This document shows positions 11,031 to 23,169 of a stretch of DNA of 64,000 nt, piece by piece. The translations under genes were made by a program, and so were the position numbers. The notes below the pieces were generated by a model, which saw nothing but the letters and a program-made list of their open reading frames with translations, ran no database searches and was not told the origin of the DNA. The first letter of the stretch is position 1. Each line of letters starts with the position of its first letter. The stretch is taken from the NCBI GenBank assembly GCA_033807775.1, contig CM066318.1, positions 85,784,879 to 85,848,878 of the forward strand. Direction: 5' to 3'. Source of the DNA: Saussurea involucrata. Its lineage: Eukaryota > Streptophyta > Magnoliopsida > Asterales > Asteraceae.

Positions 11031-12044
11031 TTAAGTGAAACAAGCAGTGTTGACAGCTTCTGCCCAAAACTGTGTAGGCAAGTGAGAATCGTTGAGCATT
11101 GAACGTGCGGCTTCGATGATAGTTCGATTTCTTCTTTCAGCGACTCCATTTTGTTGAGGTGTTCTCACTGAAGAAAAGTTTTGAGAAATACCCTTGCTTT
11201 CAAAGAAGGAATCAAGAGAATTGTTTTTGAATTCAGTCCCATGATCACTCCTTATTGAGCGAACGGTCATGTTGTTCAGGACTTCCATTTTCCTGACAAA
11301 GGTGATGAGATCTTCAGGGGTGTCACTCTTAGAATGGAGAAACATTACCCAGGTATAGCAAGAGAATTCATCAACTCTGACCAATGTATATTTCTTTCCA
11401 GCGATGGATTGTTTGTTAACAGGGCCAAACAAATCCATATGAAGAAGTTGTAGAGGAGATGACACTGAGGAAACTTGCCTAGACTTGAAGCTTGCTTTGG
11501 TCTGTTTCCCTTTCTCACACGCTGAACATAAGGACTCCTTGGCGTATGAGTGTTGAGGTAGACCAGCGACCAACTCTTTAGAAGAAAGAGTATTCAGTGT
11601 CTTGAAGTTTAGATGAGAGAGCCTCTTGTGCCATAGCCAGTTGACATCAGATGAGGCTTTTGAGAAGAAACAGGAGTTCTCAGTGGTTGTAGAGTCCATG
11701 TTTATAACGTAAACATTTTCTAAACGATAACCGCTGAGAGCTATCTTCTCCTTTTTGTCAGTGACAAAGCAGGATTCCTTAGTGAAGATCACTTTGTTAT
11801 CCTTGTCACACAGCTGACTTATGCTCAGAAGATTATGCTTCAGTCCTTCAACATATGCAACTCTTCCAAAGGTTGTTGTACCATTAGAGAGTACACCAAA
11901 CCCTCGGGTATAGCCTTTTTCATTTCCACTGAAGGTCACTGAGGGACCCTTCTCTTCCTTATACTCAGTAAGCAGGTTCTTTTTACCAGTCATGTGTCTA
12001 GAGCATCCGCTATCGAGATACCAGATACCCTTCTTAACCAGCAA
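11031..12044 (-). pseudogene. Copia protease end, GAG pre-integrase and integrase core of element D
   Basis: WYLDSGCSRHMTG at the start is the aspartic-protease active-site segment of this copia group. The HHCC zinc-binding domain follows (WHKRLSHLNF ... LCSACEKGK), then the integrase catalytic core with its D, D and E in LLHMDLFGP, SIRSDHGTEF and GVAERRNRT. Integrase inserts the DNA copy into the genome. The frame ends with TAA at 11031-11033, again readable as CAA to TAA; the downstream integrase C-terminus (KKTAYELFHGRKP) continues in frame towards 10750. The upstream gag frame ends at TAA 12056-12058 after WVPK, so gag and pol are in different frames here. Confidence 0.85.
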
Positions 12045-12055
12045 ACAAAGAAAGT

Positions 12056-14391
12056 TTAGTTTGACTTAGGCACCCACTTCATTTTGGGCCTAGATTTTTC
12101 AGTGGTGGTAGAGGAAGTGGAAGGTTCAGCACTCTTCGCAGCATTTGAAGATTCAGCTTTGTTGTCAGTTTTCACTTTGGTTAATTTCTTAACCTCAGTG
12201 TCTTCCTTGCCTTGGGGGCATTAATCTTCACCTTAGCTGTCTTTTCATCTTTGGTGGTTATGGGGAACTTACTAGCAACATGATTTATAAGTCCACAGTG
12301 ATAACATTTCCTATAGCTAAAAGTAGCTTTAGGACCATTTGCACGCTTACCCTTTAATTTTAAATGAGCAGGGCCAGCACCAAGTATACATTTGGCATTG
12401 GAAATGGGAGGAACAATCAGTTGTTCGGATTTATTACCAATGATATCCACTTTGATTCTAGGAGTAGATCGCTGAATGAATCCAGGGGTCATATTCTTTG
12501 AAGCAGAGGGATAGCTCACTGAAGCTTTAGAAGCATTCAGCTTTGGTACAAAGGTACCCTTCTGAGGTTTTGGATAAACAATTTTCTCTTTACCTTTAGA
12601 AGCTAAGGTAGAGATTTCCTCAGGGATAGGGGATTTTAAAGAGGAACACTGAGAAGATGAAGTGTCAGGGATAGAGGAGACAAACATTCCAAATTTAAGC
12701 ATGGAATGATCAGTGGTTGGTTGTTCAGCGTCAGCCTTATAATCAAGACCACGTTTGTCACTCAGGGGAATCTGAGACTTAATTATCTCAGTGATCGTTG
12801 TTGAGGATTTATACCATCCATCAACAGTAGCTTTTTCAGCTTTTAATGCAGCGATGGCTTCTTCTCGTTCGATTTTGACTAGCTGATTTATATGAACCTT
12901 ATCTCTTAAATCTTCTTCAATTTTAGAAAGCTTTTCTATTTGAAGATGACAGTGTTTAAGTTTTTCAGCGAGATCAAGGTTTTGATTTTCAACAACAGTT
13001 TTACCATTCATGGCATCATATAAACTCATAGTCAGGAGATCGATCTTTCGAAGACTATCAGCTTCATCAATATTTGAAATATTGGTAAAAAAGAAGGTGA
13101 TACCTTGGAGGTAGAGGATGAAGCAGAGGGAATGTCAGACTTTTCTTCCTCTTCTTCGATTTTGGCCATGAGACAGAGATTGGCTTCATCATCGTCTTCA
13201 GAGTCAGATGATTCTTCTTCATCAGTAGCAGCCCAATCATAGTCAGCCATCAGGCCTTGCCTTTCTTCTTAAAGCCTTTTAGCTTTGCGTACCTTTCTTT
13301 CAGCTTTTAATACTTATCATCTCTAGCCCTGGGGTTAGAGGATTTTTTGGAGAAAGCTGACTTTCTAAAAACTTTCTTTGACCTGCACTCGCTAGCAAAA
13401 TGTCTTATCTTTTCACAGTAATAGCAAGTAGCAGTAGCCTTATCAACAGGGGTTGATGATTTAGGCTTGTCAGTGATAGCAAGAGGTTTGTTCTTTCTGA
13501 AATTTTTCTTTTTGGCGAATCTTTTGAACTTATTAGATTGGAGAGCCATAGATTCATCAAGATCTGAAGAATCAGGATCTGATGAGCATTCATAGTTAGT
13601 CTCCAACTCAGTGATAGTAATAGAAGATCGTTGAGTGGAAGGTGACTCTGAGATTAAAGCAACAGGGGTGCTTTTGGAATCTTTTACAAGATTCTTCTTA
13701 AGATGACTCGCTTGCTCATGATTGAGAATCGTGCCATATAAGGTAGAAAGAGTCATAGATTTTAGATCCTTTGACAGCTTGAGACACATTGAATAACTGT
13801 CCCAGCTTTCAGGTAAAGATTCTAAGAACTTTGTCAGAACTTCAAAGTTAGAATATTCCTTACCAACGGTTTTTAGATCAATTATTAAGCAATTAAAGCG
13901 TTGGTGAACTTCAGAGAGAGTTTCATTCTTACCACAAATGAAGCTTTCGTACTGTCTTACCAGGTTGATCTTACGTGAGTCCTGGACTTCAGTTGTACCT
14001 TCATATTGAACACAGATTGTGTCCACGTGGATTTGGAGGTTTTCAGGTTCATGAAGGAATGGTAGACTTCGTCAGGAAGAGCCATAGAGAGGATGGATCT
14101 GGCTTTGGTGTCGAGAGCCACTTTCTTCTTATCTTCGTCAGTCCACATATGAATTTCCTTTGGAACCAATCTTTCTGGAATAGCAGCTCTATTCTCAGTG
14201 GCTGGAACTTCAGGATCAATTCTGATAGGAATGTATGGACCGTTTTCGATATAATAAGGTATAGTTGGGTCTACACCTTCTAAGAAGAGTATCATCCTAT
14301 TTTTCCATAGATTAAAGTTATCTCTGGAAAATCTGGGAGGTTTTGCAAGAGAACCATTATCAATATAGTTTATGTTTGAGTTGGTAGCCAT
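12056..14391 (-). pseudogene. Copia gag of element D, frameshifted
   Basis: The start is MATNSNINYIDNG at 14391. The first segment is a UBN2-type gag with PPRFSRDNFNLWKNRM and FLEGVDPTIP; a one-base loss near 14020 (CACGTGGACACAA) shifts the frame into the continuation DTICVQYEGT ... FNCLIIDLKTVG ... LESLPESWD. A CCHC-like knuckle with CYYCEKIRHFASEC follows near 13430-13380. An acidic stretch (EEESSDSEDDDEAN, near 13210), a coiled-coil segment and a second, imperfect knuckle CYHCGLINHVASKF (near 12300) complete it, and the frame ends WVPKSN-stop at 12056. Gag packages the RNA into particles. Two knuckles with an acidic/coiled-coil linker are also seen in relatives. At least three frame changes make it non-functional as written. 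Confidence 0.82.
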
Positions 14392-14460
14392 TATGAGAAA
14401 TAGCAAGGAAAAGAAAAGATTAGTATAAGCAAGATCTTGTTTATGAGATTAAACAAATCC

Positions 14461-14472
14461 GCTCTGATACCA
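14461..14472 (-). other. Primer binding site of element D (initiator tRNA-Met type)
   Basis: The minus strand reads TGGTATCAGAGC two bases inside the LTR end. This is the classical plant copia site pairing with the 3' end of initiator methionine tRNA, where minus-strand DNA synthesis starts. Confidence 0.92.
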
Positions 14473-14474
14473 CT

Positions 14475-15420
14475 TGTTGGTCCCGGAGGGTTATACAAGT
14501 TTGTAGAAGGGGGGTTGAATACAAACACACAGATTTTTACTTTCTAAAATGTTTATTGATATAATCAAACAATTTACAACTTGTTGTGGAACAAGATTAA
14601 GGATTAACCTAATCTAAATAAGTTAAGAACACTAAGTTTCTTGCACTTGAATTAAGACAGAAAGGAGATAAGAATACTACGAGTAATATTCTAACACTAA
14701 GAGAGAAAGAAGAAGATGGCTGAGCACTTCATTTCTGAAGTAGGGTTCTTCTTATATACTGCATGCATTTAATGCAAAGCAGTATACCTTTACACGTGGC
14801 AGCAGCTGATTGGTTGCATGGTTTGACCTTTGTTGACAACCTTAGTAGCCGCATGGTGTACAGTGTAGAATCAGAGTTGGTTGTACGATTAAGGGCAAAA
14901 GGGATGTCCTTTCTGACAAGTCGTACGGAGGCGTGCAAGGGGGAAAGACAAAAGTAACTTGTAGAGAAAGACCTCATGATCAGCGATTACTGAACAGTAC
15001 TTTATCAGTGAGTGACAAAGTTCAGCGATGGCTGAAGTCTTCTACTTGTAACTTCACGTTGAGTGGACAAATCTTGGCTTCGCTGATATCCGCATCAGTT
15101 CATTAGTAGACTTATCGCTGTTCTTGAACTTGATCTTCGACTTCAGCGTAGAACATAGTTGACGTGAAACTTGTCTTCAGGGATCATAAGTAAACAACTA
15201 AACTATCAGCGATCATCAACAAGACTAAACAGGCTCAGCGCTTATGAATGAACAGTGTTCGCTGAATGTATAATTTAAAGAGCATGAGTTTCTTATCAGC
15301 GGTACTGTAGAGGCATAGTACTTATCAGTGACAGTGAAACTCTAATACATATTGTCTACTTACAATTTTCACTAAGTGTTTAAAGGGTCATTATCAAATC
15401 ACTGAGGGTTTGGATCAACA
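14475..15420 (-). mobile_element. 5' LTR of element D
   Basis: On the plus strand it reads TGTTGGTCCC ... GGATCAACA, 946 bp, with a TGTTG/CAACA inverted end. The inner end is followed by the primer binding site and the outer end abuts element B gag. The outer half (14975-15310) carries at least nine TCAGCG/CGCTGA words in about 330 bp. Confidence 0.88.
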
Positions 15421-17983
15421 CGATGGCCCTGCTCTCCAAGTCCTTCCAACAACAAAAGTTCTACAAGAAGCCGACGTCCAATAATCAACGCTACTCCACC
15501 TCCTCCAACAAGCGCCATGATTATCAAGACAAATATGAAGGAAAGAAGAAAGCCGATGAGCCCGATCAGTCTGATAAGAAGGAGAAGACAGAGAAAGATG
15601 ACCACAAGAAGAAAGACGAACCCGTGACTTGTTATAACTGCGGGAAGCTTGGTCATTTTGCCAAAGACTGTCGAAAGCCTGTTGTGAATAACGCTCATTA
15701 TTACAAGGCTAAGCTCGCTCTGGCAGAACAGAAAGAAGCAGGAGAAGCTCTATTTGTGGAAGACGACTACTGGTTGGGTTGTTCTGATGATGAAAGCGAA
15801 TCTGATGGTGCTGATACTTTCATGGGATACCACTCTCCTGCTGATGAAGAAAAGGAAAAGTCAAGTCTGGTATGTGAACCTATCCAACAAGATTTCTTTA
15901 GTCAAATGCAATCTATTGCTAAAAGGATACATTCCTACAAGGCCACCACTGATGAACAACTGCTTGAGATTAGATCACTATCTGAAAAGCTAGATGTTCA
16001 AAAGCGAATAACTGAGAAATACAAGTCCGAAAATGCTAATTTAAAAGACAAATGTAAAAATCTTTCGATAGCACCTAAGGACTTAAGGGCCAAAATATTT
16101 GAACTTTAGTCACAGCTAGATCAGTGTGGGAATGAGAAAGCAGAAATTGTGTATCAATGCTCTGCTCTTCAAATTCGGCACAAGGAGTTTGTCGCTAAAA
16201 TACTCGATCTTTAAACCAAACTCCACAAAAGAGGTCAAACTGATCAGACCATACATATGAATAAACCCAAGGAGTTCACTTACTTTAACAAGGAATGGGG
16301 AATCGGAAACGATAATCCTCATTATTTGAAAAAGGGTATTTACAAAACACCTACTCTGTATGATTTTGGTTGTTTTGGAATAGACAAAAAGTATCCGGAA
16401 TATGCGATAAAATGGACTGGTCCTCTTGAACCTGAAAATGAAGAGGAAACTGAGGAATATAAGCGAAAGAACACGTCAAAAATGTAACTTCCTTTTTGTT
16501 ATGAGCCTTTGAACTATTATTATGAGAAAAGTCAAAAGAAGTACCTCTCGAATGACTACTTTGACTGCTATAAGGTTGTAAAGCCCAAGGATTCCTTCAA
16601 AAAGGATGAGGTCCAAGCAACCGAAACCAAGACTGGGACGGATGAGTTCATGCTCTATGTTCCCCCTCTCATCTTGGAAGAAAAGATAGTCGAGTTAGAG
16701 GAGTCACTCGAGAAAGAAAGGTCCAGTTTTCAAAAGGAAAAGCAAGCGCTAATCACTGAACTTGAGAATCTAAAATCCTTCAAAACCGAAGATGTGTCTG
16801 ATGAAGGACAGGAAATCCTTCGGTGTGAAATCAATAAGCTCACATCAAAACTGTCTGCCTTGGCAACAGAAGCGATGACGAGCATATGAGAAATGGTCAG
16901 CTCAGAGAGCAGATTGACCTACTCTAATCTGAAAAGATGATTTCTCCCGATTCTTCCTCCAACTCATCGGACACGTCTTCGTGTAAAGCTTTCATTGGAA
17001 AAATCTCTTCTACACAAGACGGTAAAGAATCTCAAGACGAGAGTGTTTTAAGGAATTTGAACTCTGAGTTTTTCCTAGCTTCCGCACCAAATTCCCCAAA
17101 GCACACTGACACTAGGTGTTCCTCGCCTTCCTCGACCGATCCAAGTCCTGTAATTCCGGATGTTGATTTTTCAGAATTCATGAGCTCCGCATGCAATTCT
17201 GATGAAGAGTTTGAATCGTTCCCTTTCGATAAACCTCTTCCAAGTCATACTAACTTCCTTTCACCAGTGGTTAATCGACCGGTCAATTTTCTAAAGGGCG
17301 ATTGTTCCAAAACAAAGACCCCAGTTGTGATTAAGATTTCTAAAACTAAGCCTGTTCCTCAAAAACAATCACAGCCGAGGCAAAAGACCGAGCGATCGAC
17401 TGCCAAAAATCCTGCTTCCTCGAAAGCCACTGACCATGCTGTCAATGTTGTTTCAGATAAAACCGGTCGTGCTAATCAGTGTAAACAAAAGTGGCTAGCC
17501 AAGGAATCTATCGAGGATGCTGCATCAAAGTCATTTAATACTGTTTTCTATCCTAGAATGAACAAAAACGGTTGTGCTTGGAATCATAGGAATGATTTTG
17601 TTAAAAAGGATGTTAATTTTCCGATTAAACTTTATTCCATTCAGCAATTGATTCAATTATCGCATGATTGTTTGTGTTGTTCTAGTTGTGGTTGGAATGA
17701 CTTTGATGATATTAATAATAATGATTGGTTTAGGTCATATCATATATATAATCATACACCCAAACGCAAACCCCGTAAAAACAAAAAGAAACACCATACA
17801 CAACGGGGTTCCCAATCAGAGGTTAAACCAACGCAAGAAAGGAAACCCATTTCAAAACGGGTTCCCCCTACTGAGGTTAAACCTACACCCAAGAGGCAAC
17901 CTGTTTCAAAGCAAGTTCCTCAGAAAGGTGTAAAACCTAACCCTCCAGGACCCATGCAAATATGGGTACCTAAAGTCCGCTAA
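15421..17983 (+). pseudogene. Copia gag C-terminal part of element B
   Basis: The frame enters from the D insertion point. ALLSKSFQ and a Lys-rich stretch lead to a CCHC zinc knuckle CYNCGKLGHFAKDC (near 15628-15670). Then come an acidic segment (SDDESESDGAD), a coiled coil (15900-16100), a further Glu/Lys-rich coiled coil (16640-16880) and a Ser-rich region. Near 17640-17700 a cysteine cluster CLCCSSCGW and a basic KRKPRKNKKKHH occur, before IWVPKVR-stop at 17981-17983. Stops interrupt at about 16107, 16212, 16485 and 16887; 16937-17983 is in a different frame from the rest. The product would be the capsid/nucleocapsid protein. The long C-terminal extension with coiled coils is typical of Sirevirus gag. 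Confidence 0.8.
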
Positions 17984-17990
17984 TCTCGTT

Positions 17991-19163
17991 TTGCAGGACG
18001 GTCATGTGTGGTACTTAGACTCTGGATGCTCCAAGCACATGACCGGAATGAGGGAGCTGCTTACGAATTACAAGGAACAATATGGCGGAGACGTGAGATT
18101 TGGGAACGATGACAAGGCGCCAATTTTGGGCTACGGCGACATTGTCCAAGACAAGATCACCATCAAGAAAGTGTCACATGTCGCGGGATTGGGACACAAT
18201 CTGTTCAGTATTGGCCAATTCTGCGACAATGATCTAGAGGTCAGATTCAAAGCCAAAAGGTGTAGCATTCTCACCGATGACGGAACGGAGCTACTGGTTG
18301 GAAAGTGAAAGACCAACCTCTATACCATCGACCTCGCATCCCTGAAGACCGATAACCCTGTCTGCCTGGTGTCAAAGGCCAATTCTCAACAAGCATGGAT
18401 TTGGCATCGACGTCTCTCGCACCTGAACTTCAAGAGTATCAACAAACTGGTGCTGGGCGGACACGTGAAAGGCATGCCCGATCTTCAATTCGTGAAGGAT
18501 CGACTCTACGGGGCCTGTGAAATGGGAAAGATGAAGCGAGCGACGCATAAGCCAAAGGCCGCTCTGAGCACGTCCCGGTCCCTCGAACTTATCCATATAG
18601 ATTTGTGTGGACCGATGCGTGTCCAGAGCATCAACAAGCGCAAGTATGTCCTGGTGATGGTGGATGATTTCTCACGCTACACATGGGTCAAGTTTCTACG
18701 CACGAAGGATGAAACCCCGGAGCTGATCATCAACCATTTGAAGACCATCCAACTGAACCTTCAAAGTAACGTTCAGTCCATCAGGACCGACAACGGGACA
18801 GAATTCAAGAATCAAATGGTGAACGACTACCTGACTTCAGTAAGAATATCGCAAACCTTCTCGGCCGCACGCACTCCTCAACAAAACATAGTGGTGGAAA
18901 GACGTAACCGTACCCTCATCGAAGCTGCTCGCACGATGCTTTCTCAATCCAAACTGCCTTTATTTCTCTGGGCCGAAGCGGTGTCTACAGCTTGTTACAC
19001 GCAAAACCGCTCCATCATCAACCAGCGGTTAAACAAGACGTCGTACGAGATCATGAACAACCGCGTTTCGAATATCAAGTACTTCCACGCATTCGGATGC
19101 ACATGCTACGTCCTCAACGACAAAGATGATCTCGGCAAATTTAGCCCGAAGGCAGACGAATGA
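17991..19163 (+). pseudogene. Copia protease, pre-integrase and integrase of element B
   Basis: WYLDSGCSKHMTG opens the segment (protease active site), followed by a stop at 18306-18308. WHRRLSHLNF begins the HHCC domain, but its first cysteine is lost (LYGACEMGK). The integrase core has the catalytic residues in LIHIDLCGP, SIRTDNGTEF and VVERRNRT, the last with I-V in place of the usual G-V-A before the glutamate. NRSIINQRLNKTSYE and FHAFGCTCYVLND mark the C-terminal domain, and a TGA follows at 19161. Two stops and the cysteine loss make it inactive as written. Confidence 0.85.
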
Positions 19164-21472
19164 GTTTTTATTGGATACTCCATGCAGGCTAAGGCGTATC
19201 GCGTTTACAACAAACGGACTAAAACCGTTACCGAGAGTGTAAACGTGACATTCGACGAAGCCACAGATTTGGCTTCTGCACACATCAGTTCAGAACCCGG
19301 TTTAACTGGCGTGCTAGCTTCTGAACTTCCATGTTCGGGATCTGCACAAGCAACAGTAAATCCGAATCATGCATCTACGTCGAATGCTGATCTTTCTGAT
19401 TTAGATTTATTGTTTCAATACTTTTATGATGATATACTTAACGTTTCTACCCCTAGTGTCTCAGCGCAACCACGAATTGAAGTTGCTCAAATCGAGGATT
19501 CGGCGAATCTCTCCGGTCCTCCACCCTCGACAAGAACTCCATCCATCACTGTGGAGACACCTCAAACATCATCCTCAACATCAACTAATACTACTGTCCC
19601 CCCGGAGGAACCTGTAATTAACCCAAAGATCGCTCCTCTTGATTCGTCATCTGCTACAATCAATGATCAGCCTCTGCATTCCTCGGAACCAGAAGTTGCT
19701 CAACCTTTGACGAATCCTCCCCCGTCTCCTCCGAGAAATCAACCGGCGACACTAGAAGCGGTACAAGACCTTCCATTTGGTGATTACGTGGATCCGGACG
19801 CCTCACACTCAACTCAGCAGCCGCTTCCACACACCACCAAATGGACAGCTCATCCCTTACACCAGATCATCGGTGATCCATCCACTCCGGTCCAAACGCG
19901 AGGCGCATCGGCCAATTTCTGCCTCTTCTCCGGATTCTTGAGCAAGATCGAGCCCACCACCGTCTGCGAAGCACTCGACGATCCGGACTGGGTCATAGCC
20001 ATGCAAGAAGAGCTCAACCAATTCGAGGCTCTCAAGGTATGGCGTCTTGTCCCATGTCCATCTCACAAGACGATGATCGGCACTAAGTGGATCTTCAAGA
20101 ACAAGAAGGACGAGGACGGCATAATAGTACGCAACAAGGCGCGTCTCGTGGCTAAGGGGTACCGCTAGCAAGAAGAGATAGATTATGACGTGACATACGC
20201 TCCGGTGGCGAGGATAGAAGCTATACGTATGTTCCTTGCATACGTCGCTCACAAGAACTTCACGGTCTTCCAAATAGATGTGAAGACCGCATTCCTTAAC
20301 GGCGGACTCAAGGAAGAAGTGTACGTATCGCAACCGGACGAGTTAATGGACGAGAAGAAGCCTGATCATGTCTACATACTAGAGAAGGCGCTCTACGGAT
20401 TGAAGCAAGCTCCACGGGCCTGGTATGATACGCTAACAAAGTTTTTGATAAAATCAAAATTCACACGAGGTAAGATAGATTCAACTCTTTTTATCAAAAA
20501 CGAAAAAGGTCATATTGTTTTAGTTCAAGTGTATGTAGATGACATAATTTTCGGTTCTACTAATCCTCAGTATGCTAAGAACTTTGCAAAGCTCATGGGA
20601 CAATTTTTTAAAATGAGTATGTTATGTTAGATGAATTTCTTCCTTGGTCTTCAAGTTAAACAACTGTCGACCGGGATATTCATAAACCAGGCTAAGTACA
20701 TCCAGGATATTCTTAAGAAATTCCAGATGGAACAGTCCTCACCAATGAAAACTCCCATGGCACCCGGTACAAAGTTATATGTCGATCCTAACGGAAAGGA
20801 TGTGGACACTAAAACGTATCGGGGAATGATTGGTTCTTTGATGTACCTAACTGCTAGTAGATCGGACATCATGTTTTCCACATTTCTATGCGCCGGTTTC
20901 AATCAAAACCAAAAGAGTCTCATTTAATAGATGTCAAACGTATTTTTCGTTATTTATGCGGTACTGCTGATCTTGGCTTGTGGTACCCGAAAGAGATAGG
21001 TTTTGAACTGTCTGCATACTCTGATTCGGACCACGCAGGTAGCATGATGGATCGGAAGAGCACATCGGGTCATGTGCAGTTCTTGGGCGATAGCTTGGTG
21101 AGTTGGGCATCCAAGAAGCAGCAGTGCGTCTCAACGTTGACTGCCGAGGCGGAATATGTTGCCGCTGCGAGCTGCTGTTCACAAGTGATTTGGATGCGGA
21201 CGCAACTCAAGGACTATGGCTTTACATACATCAAGGTGCCCATCTACTGCGACTCGAAGAGCGCAATTGCAATATCCAGTAATCCGGTCCAGCATACGAA
21301 GACAAAGCACATAGACGTTCGGTACCACTTTATCAAGGATCACGTTGAAAGAGGTACAGTCGAACTCTATTTTGTGAATACAAAACATCAGTTAGCAGAC
21401 CTGTTTACAAAACCCCTGGACGAAAAACGTTTTAATTATCTAGTGTCCAGGTTAGGTATGCTAAATCTGTAG
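19164..21472 (+). pseudogene. Copia linker, RT and RNase H of element B
   Basis: The integrase tail (AYRVYNKRTKTV) and a Ser/Pro-rich linker lead to RT: WVIAMQEELNQFEALKVW, GTKWIFKNKKDEDG, RNKARLVAKGY, a TAG at 20166-20168, FQIDVKTAFLNG, ALYGLKQAPRAWY and the catalytic VYVDDIIFGS near 20535. A TAG at about 20628-20630 and a one-base frame change near 20910 follow. RNase H has AYSDSDHAGS, LTAEAEYVA, YCDSKSA and TKHIDVRYHFI, ending at TAG 21470-21472. All catalytic motifs are recognisable, but the frame is broken three times. Confidence 0.88.
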
Positions 21473-21741
21473 ATTTGATCTGATTGTGTGCCCGATACAA
21501 GTTCCATACATCTACGAGAAACTATCAACTCATCATCTGATGTTCACACCCCAGATGATTGAGCACACACTTTCTCGCATCTGTATTCTACTTGTATCAG
21601 TTACACAGTTCGGTTGAATATCTGTATTTATTAGCTAGATTTCGCTTGTTTACTTTCTTTCCATGTGTGTCTCTTTTGTTTAATACTGTCGTCTAGTTTA
21701 ATTGGTTTTATATTTGTGCTTTCACAAGGGTTCATGTGTTC

Positions 21742-22042
21742 AGGGGGAGCACGACCAGCTATCAGGTATGTTATTCTATTGTTGAGGGGGAGTGTCACAC
21801 ACAATTTTTTATATTGCTAGAAAAGTTTTTTTTGGTGTGTCGACGTTCCCGCGTGCACTTCACATCACACTCCGTGCACATTCTGAGGGGGAGTAAAACG
21901 ATAGTGTTCATCATTTGAGGGGGAACGTCACATTTTTTCTTAAAAATATAAAAGTTTTTCTTGTGTTGACGTCTTCCAATCTCTCTCACATTCCTGTTCC
22001 GAGGGGGAGCAGAGTAATAACCATGCATAAGTCGAAGGGGAG
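21742..22042 (+). repeat. Multiple polypurine-tract cluster of element B
   Basis: AGGGGGAG occurs at 21742-21749, 21785-21792, 21886-21893 and 22002-22009, with variants AGGGGGAA at 21918 and AAGGGGAG near 22035. The intervals repeat a CACAC ... T-rich ... GTGTGTCG pattern like that in element A. Confidence 0.8.
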
Positions 22043-22096
22043 CAGGGAATTTTTCACTTAGGGGCAAAATGGTCAAATCACAAATTTTTTGGACTT

Positions 22097-22990
22097 CCCG
22101 GATGGTTGCCTGGTAAGTGTCCGGTAACCTCAAGTTACCGGGTACACTTACCGGACCTGGTGGTGTCCGGGTGACCCGAGCGGTAACCCATCCGGTATCC
22201 ATACTATTTAAGAACCCGAAAACCCTAAGTCTACTTATTACCCGGAAACCATTTCAAAAAAAACCTCTCAACTCTCTTTCTCACTCGGAAACCTACGGAT
22301 CCTACGCATTTGTGCTCCATTTTCCACGAAATAACAGGTACGTAATCTTAATCATCCGTCGATCACCTCTTATCTTCTGCTTTGCATTTTCACCGACGAT
22401 TTGAACTGATTTCGAGATCGACCGAGGGTTTCTACAACCCCATCTTTGGGTCGGTTCATGTTCAGGGCAATTTAGGACTCTACACTCGTACTCATACTTG
22501 TTTGTGGTGTATTTCATGATTTAGAATCATCTAAACCGAGTATATTCAACTTTGGTTGGGTTTTTTGGTTCGATTTGAGTCCCACAGGTTTCGTCCGGTA
22601 ACCCTAGCTTACCCGGTAACATTCATGTTACCCGATAACTAGCATGTTACCCGGACACGTTCAATAGACCCGGTAAGTGCTAACTATCACATATACCGGC
22701 CACATTGATCCCCGGTAACCCATGTCGTCCGAATACCTTTGTATCCGGTAAGTTCGACATCTGGTAAGATCGGTGTCCGGTAACCTCTTTGAATCTGGTA
22801 AGTCGTGTATACCCGGTAACCATCATGTATCCGGTAAATGCATACCACTCGGTAACCTAGCTCACCCGGTCACCTTACCTCACCCGGTAAGTACCATTTT
22901 TCCCGGTCACTATCATCTACCCAGTAACCTCTATGTTACCCGGTAACCCCTATCTTTCCGGTAAGTTTTGCTTGTCCGGATACCCTATTT
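22097..22990. repeat. CCGG-word array of element B (ACCCGGTAA type)
   Basis: At least 25 words of the form (A/T)CCGGTAA or ACCCGGTAAC lie in two clusters, about 22097-22250 and 22590-22990, often 20-25 bp apart. Several are the odd palindrome GTTACCCGGTAAC. The second cluster lies inside the proposed first intron of the envelope-like gene. Element A has TCCGGA at the same place, so the whole array has changed its word together. Confidence 0.82.
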
Positions 22991-23169
22991 ATCCGGACAC
23001 TGCTCGAGTCCAATGCCTTGGCCATTTTTCACACATTGGCAATCCCAATGTCCTGCTTTTACAGCCAGTCCTCAATCAACTGCTGATTGAGCCATTCAAA
23101 TGCTAAGGTACGCATTGAAGTTACTTTATCCCGTCCATAATCTGACACTGTGCTTTACAGGTATTATAA
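22205..23169 (+). promoter_or_regulatory. Proposed promoter and spliced leader of the element B envelope-like gene
   Basis: TATTTAAG at 22205-22212 is followed by a CT-rich leader, donor AACAG|GTACGT (GT at 22338), acceptor CCAG ending at 23068 (or TTTTACAG ending 23064), a short exon to 23107, donor TAAG|GTACGC, and acceptor CTTTACAG ending 23160. The ATG is at 23170. The order and spacing match element A, which supports real splice sites. Confidence 0.5.

Larger units (their letters stand above)
6261..15420 (-). mobile_element. Element D: Ty1/copia retrotransposon, minus strand, interrupted by element A
   Basis: Read on the minus strand it contains a 946-bp 5' LTR (14475-15420), a tRNA-iMet primer binding site, gag, protease, integrase, reverse transcriptase/RNase H, a spacer with its own TATA-like box and an envelope-like gene. 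At 6260/6261 element A cuts the envelope-like gene. D itself sits in the gag of element B; the predicted target duplication is CGATG (15421-15425), whose partner lies outside the window. Its pol has few stops compared with B and C, consistent with later arrival. The word TCAGCG/CGCTGA recurs throughout. I saw no AGGGGGAG cluster, so Sirevirus assignment rests on the envelope-like gene and the pol sequence. Confidence 0.85.

Noticed and set aside
15399..15698. Minus-strand frame with a hydrophobic stretch resembling a membrane protein
   Set aside because: It is the complement of Lys-rich gag of element B.
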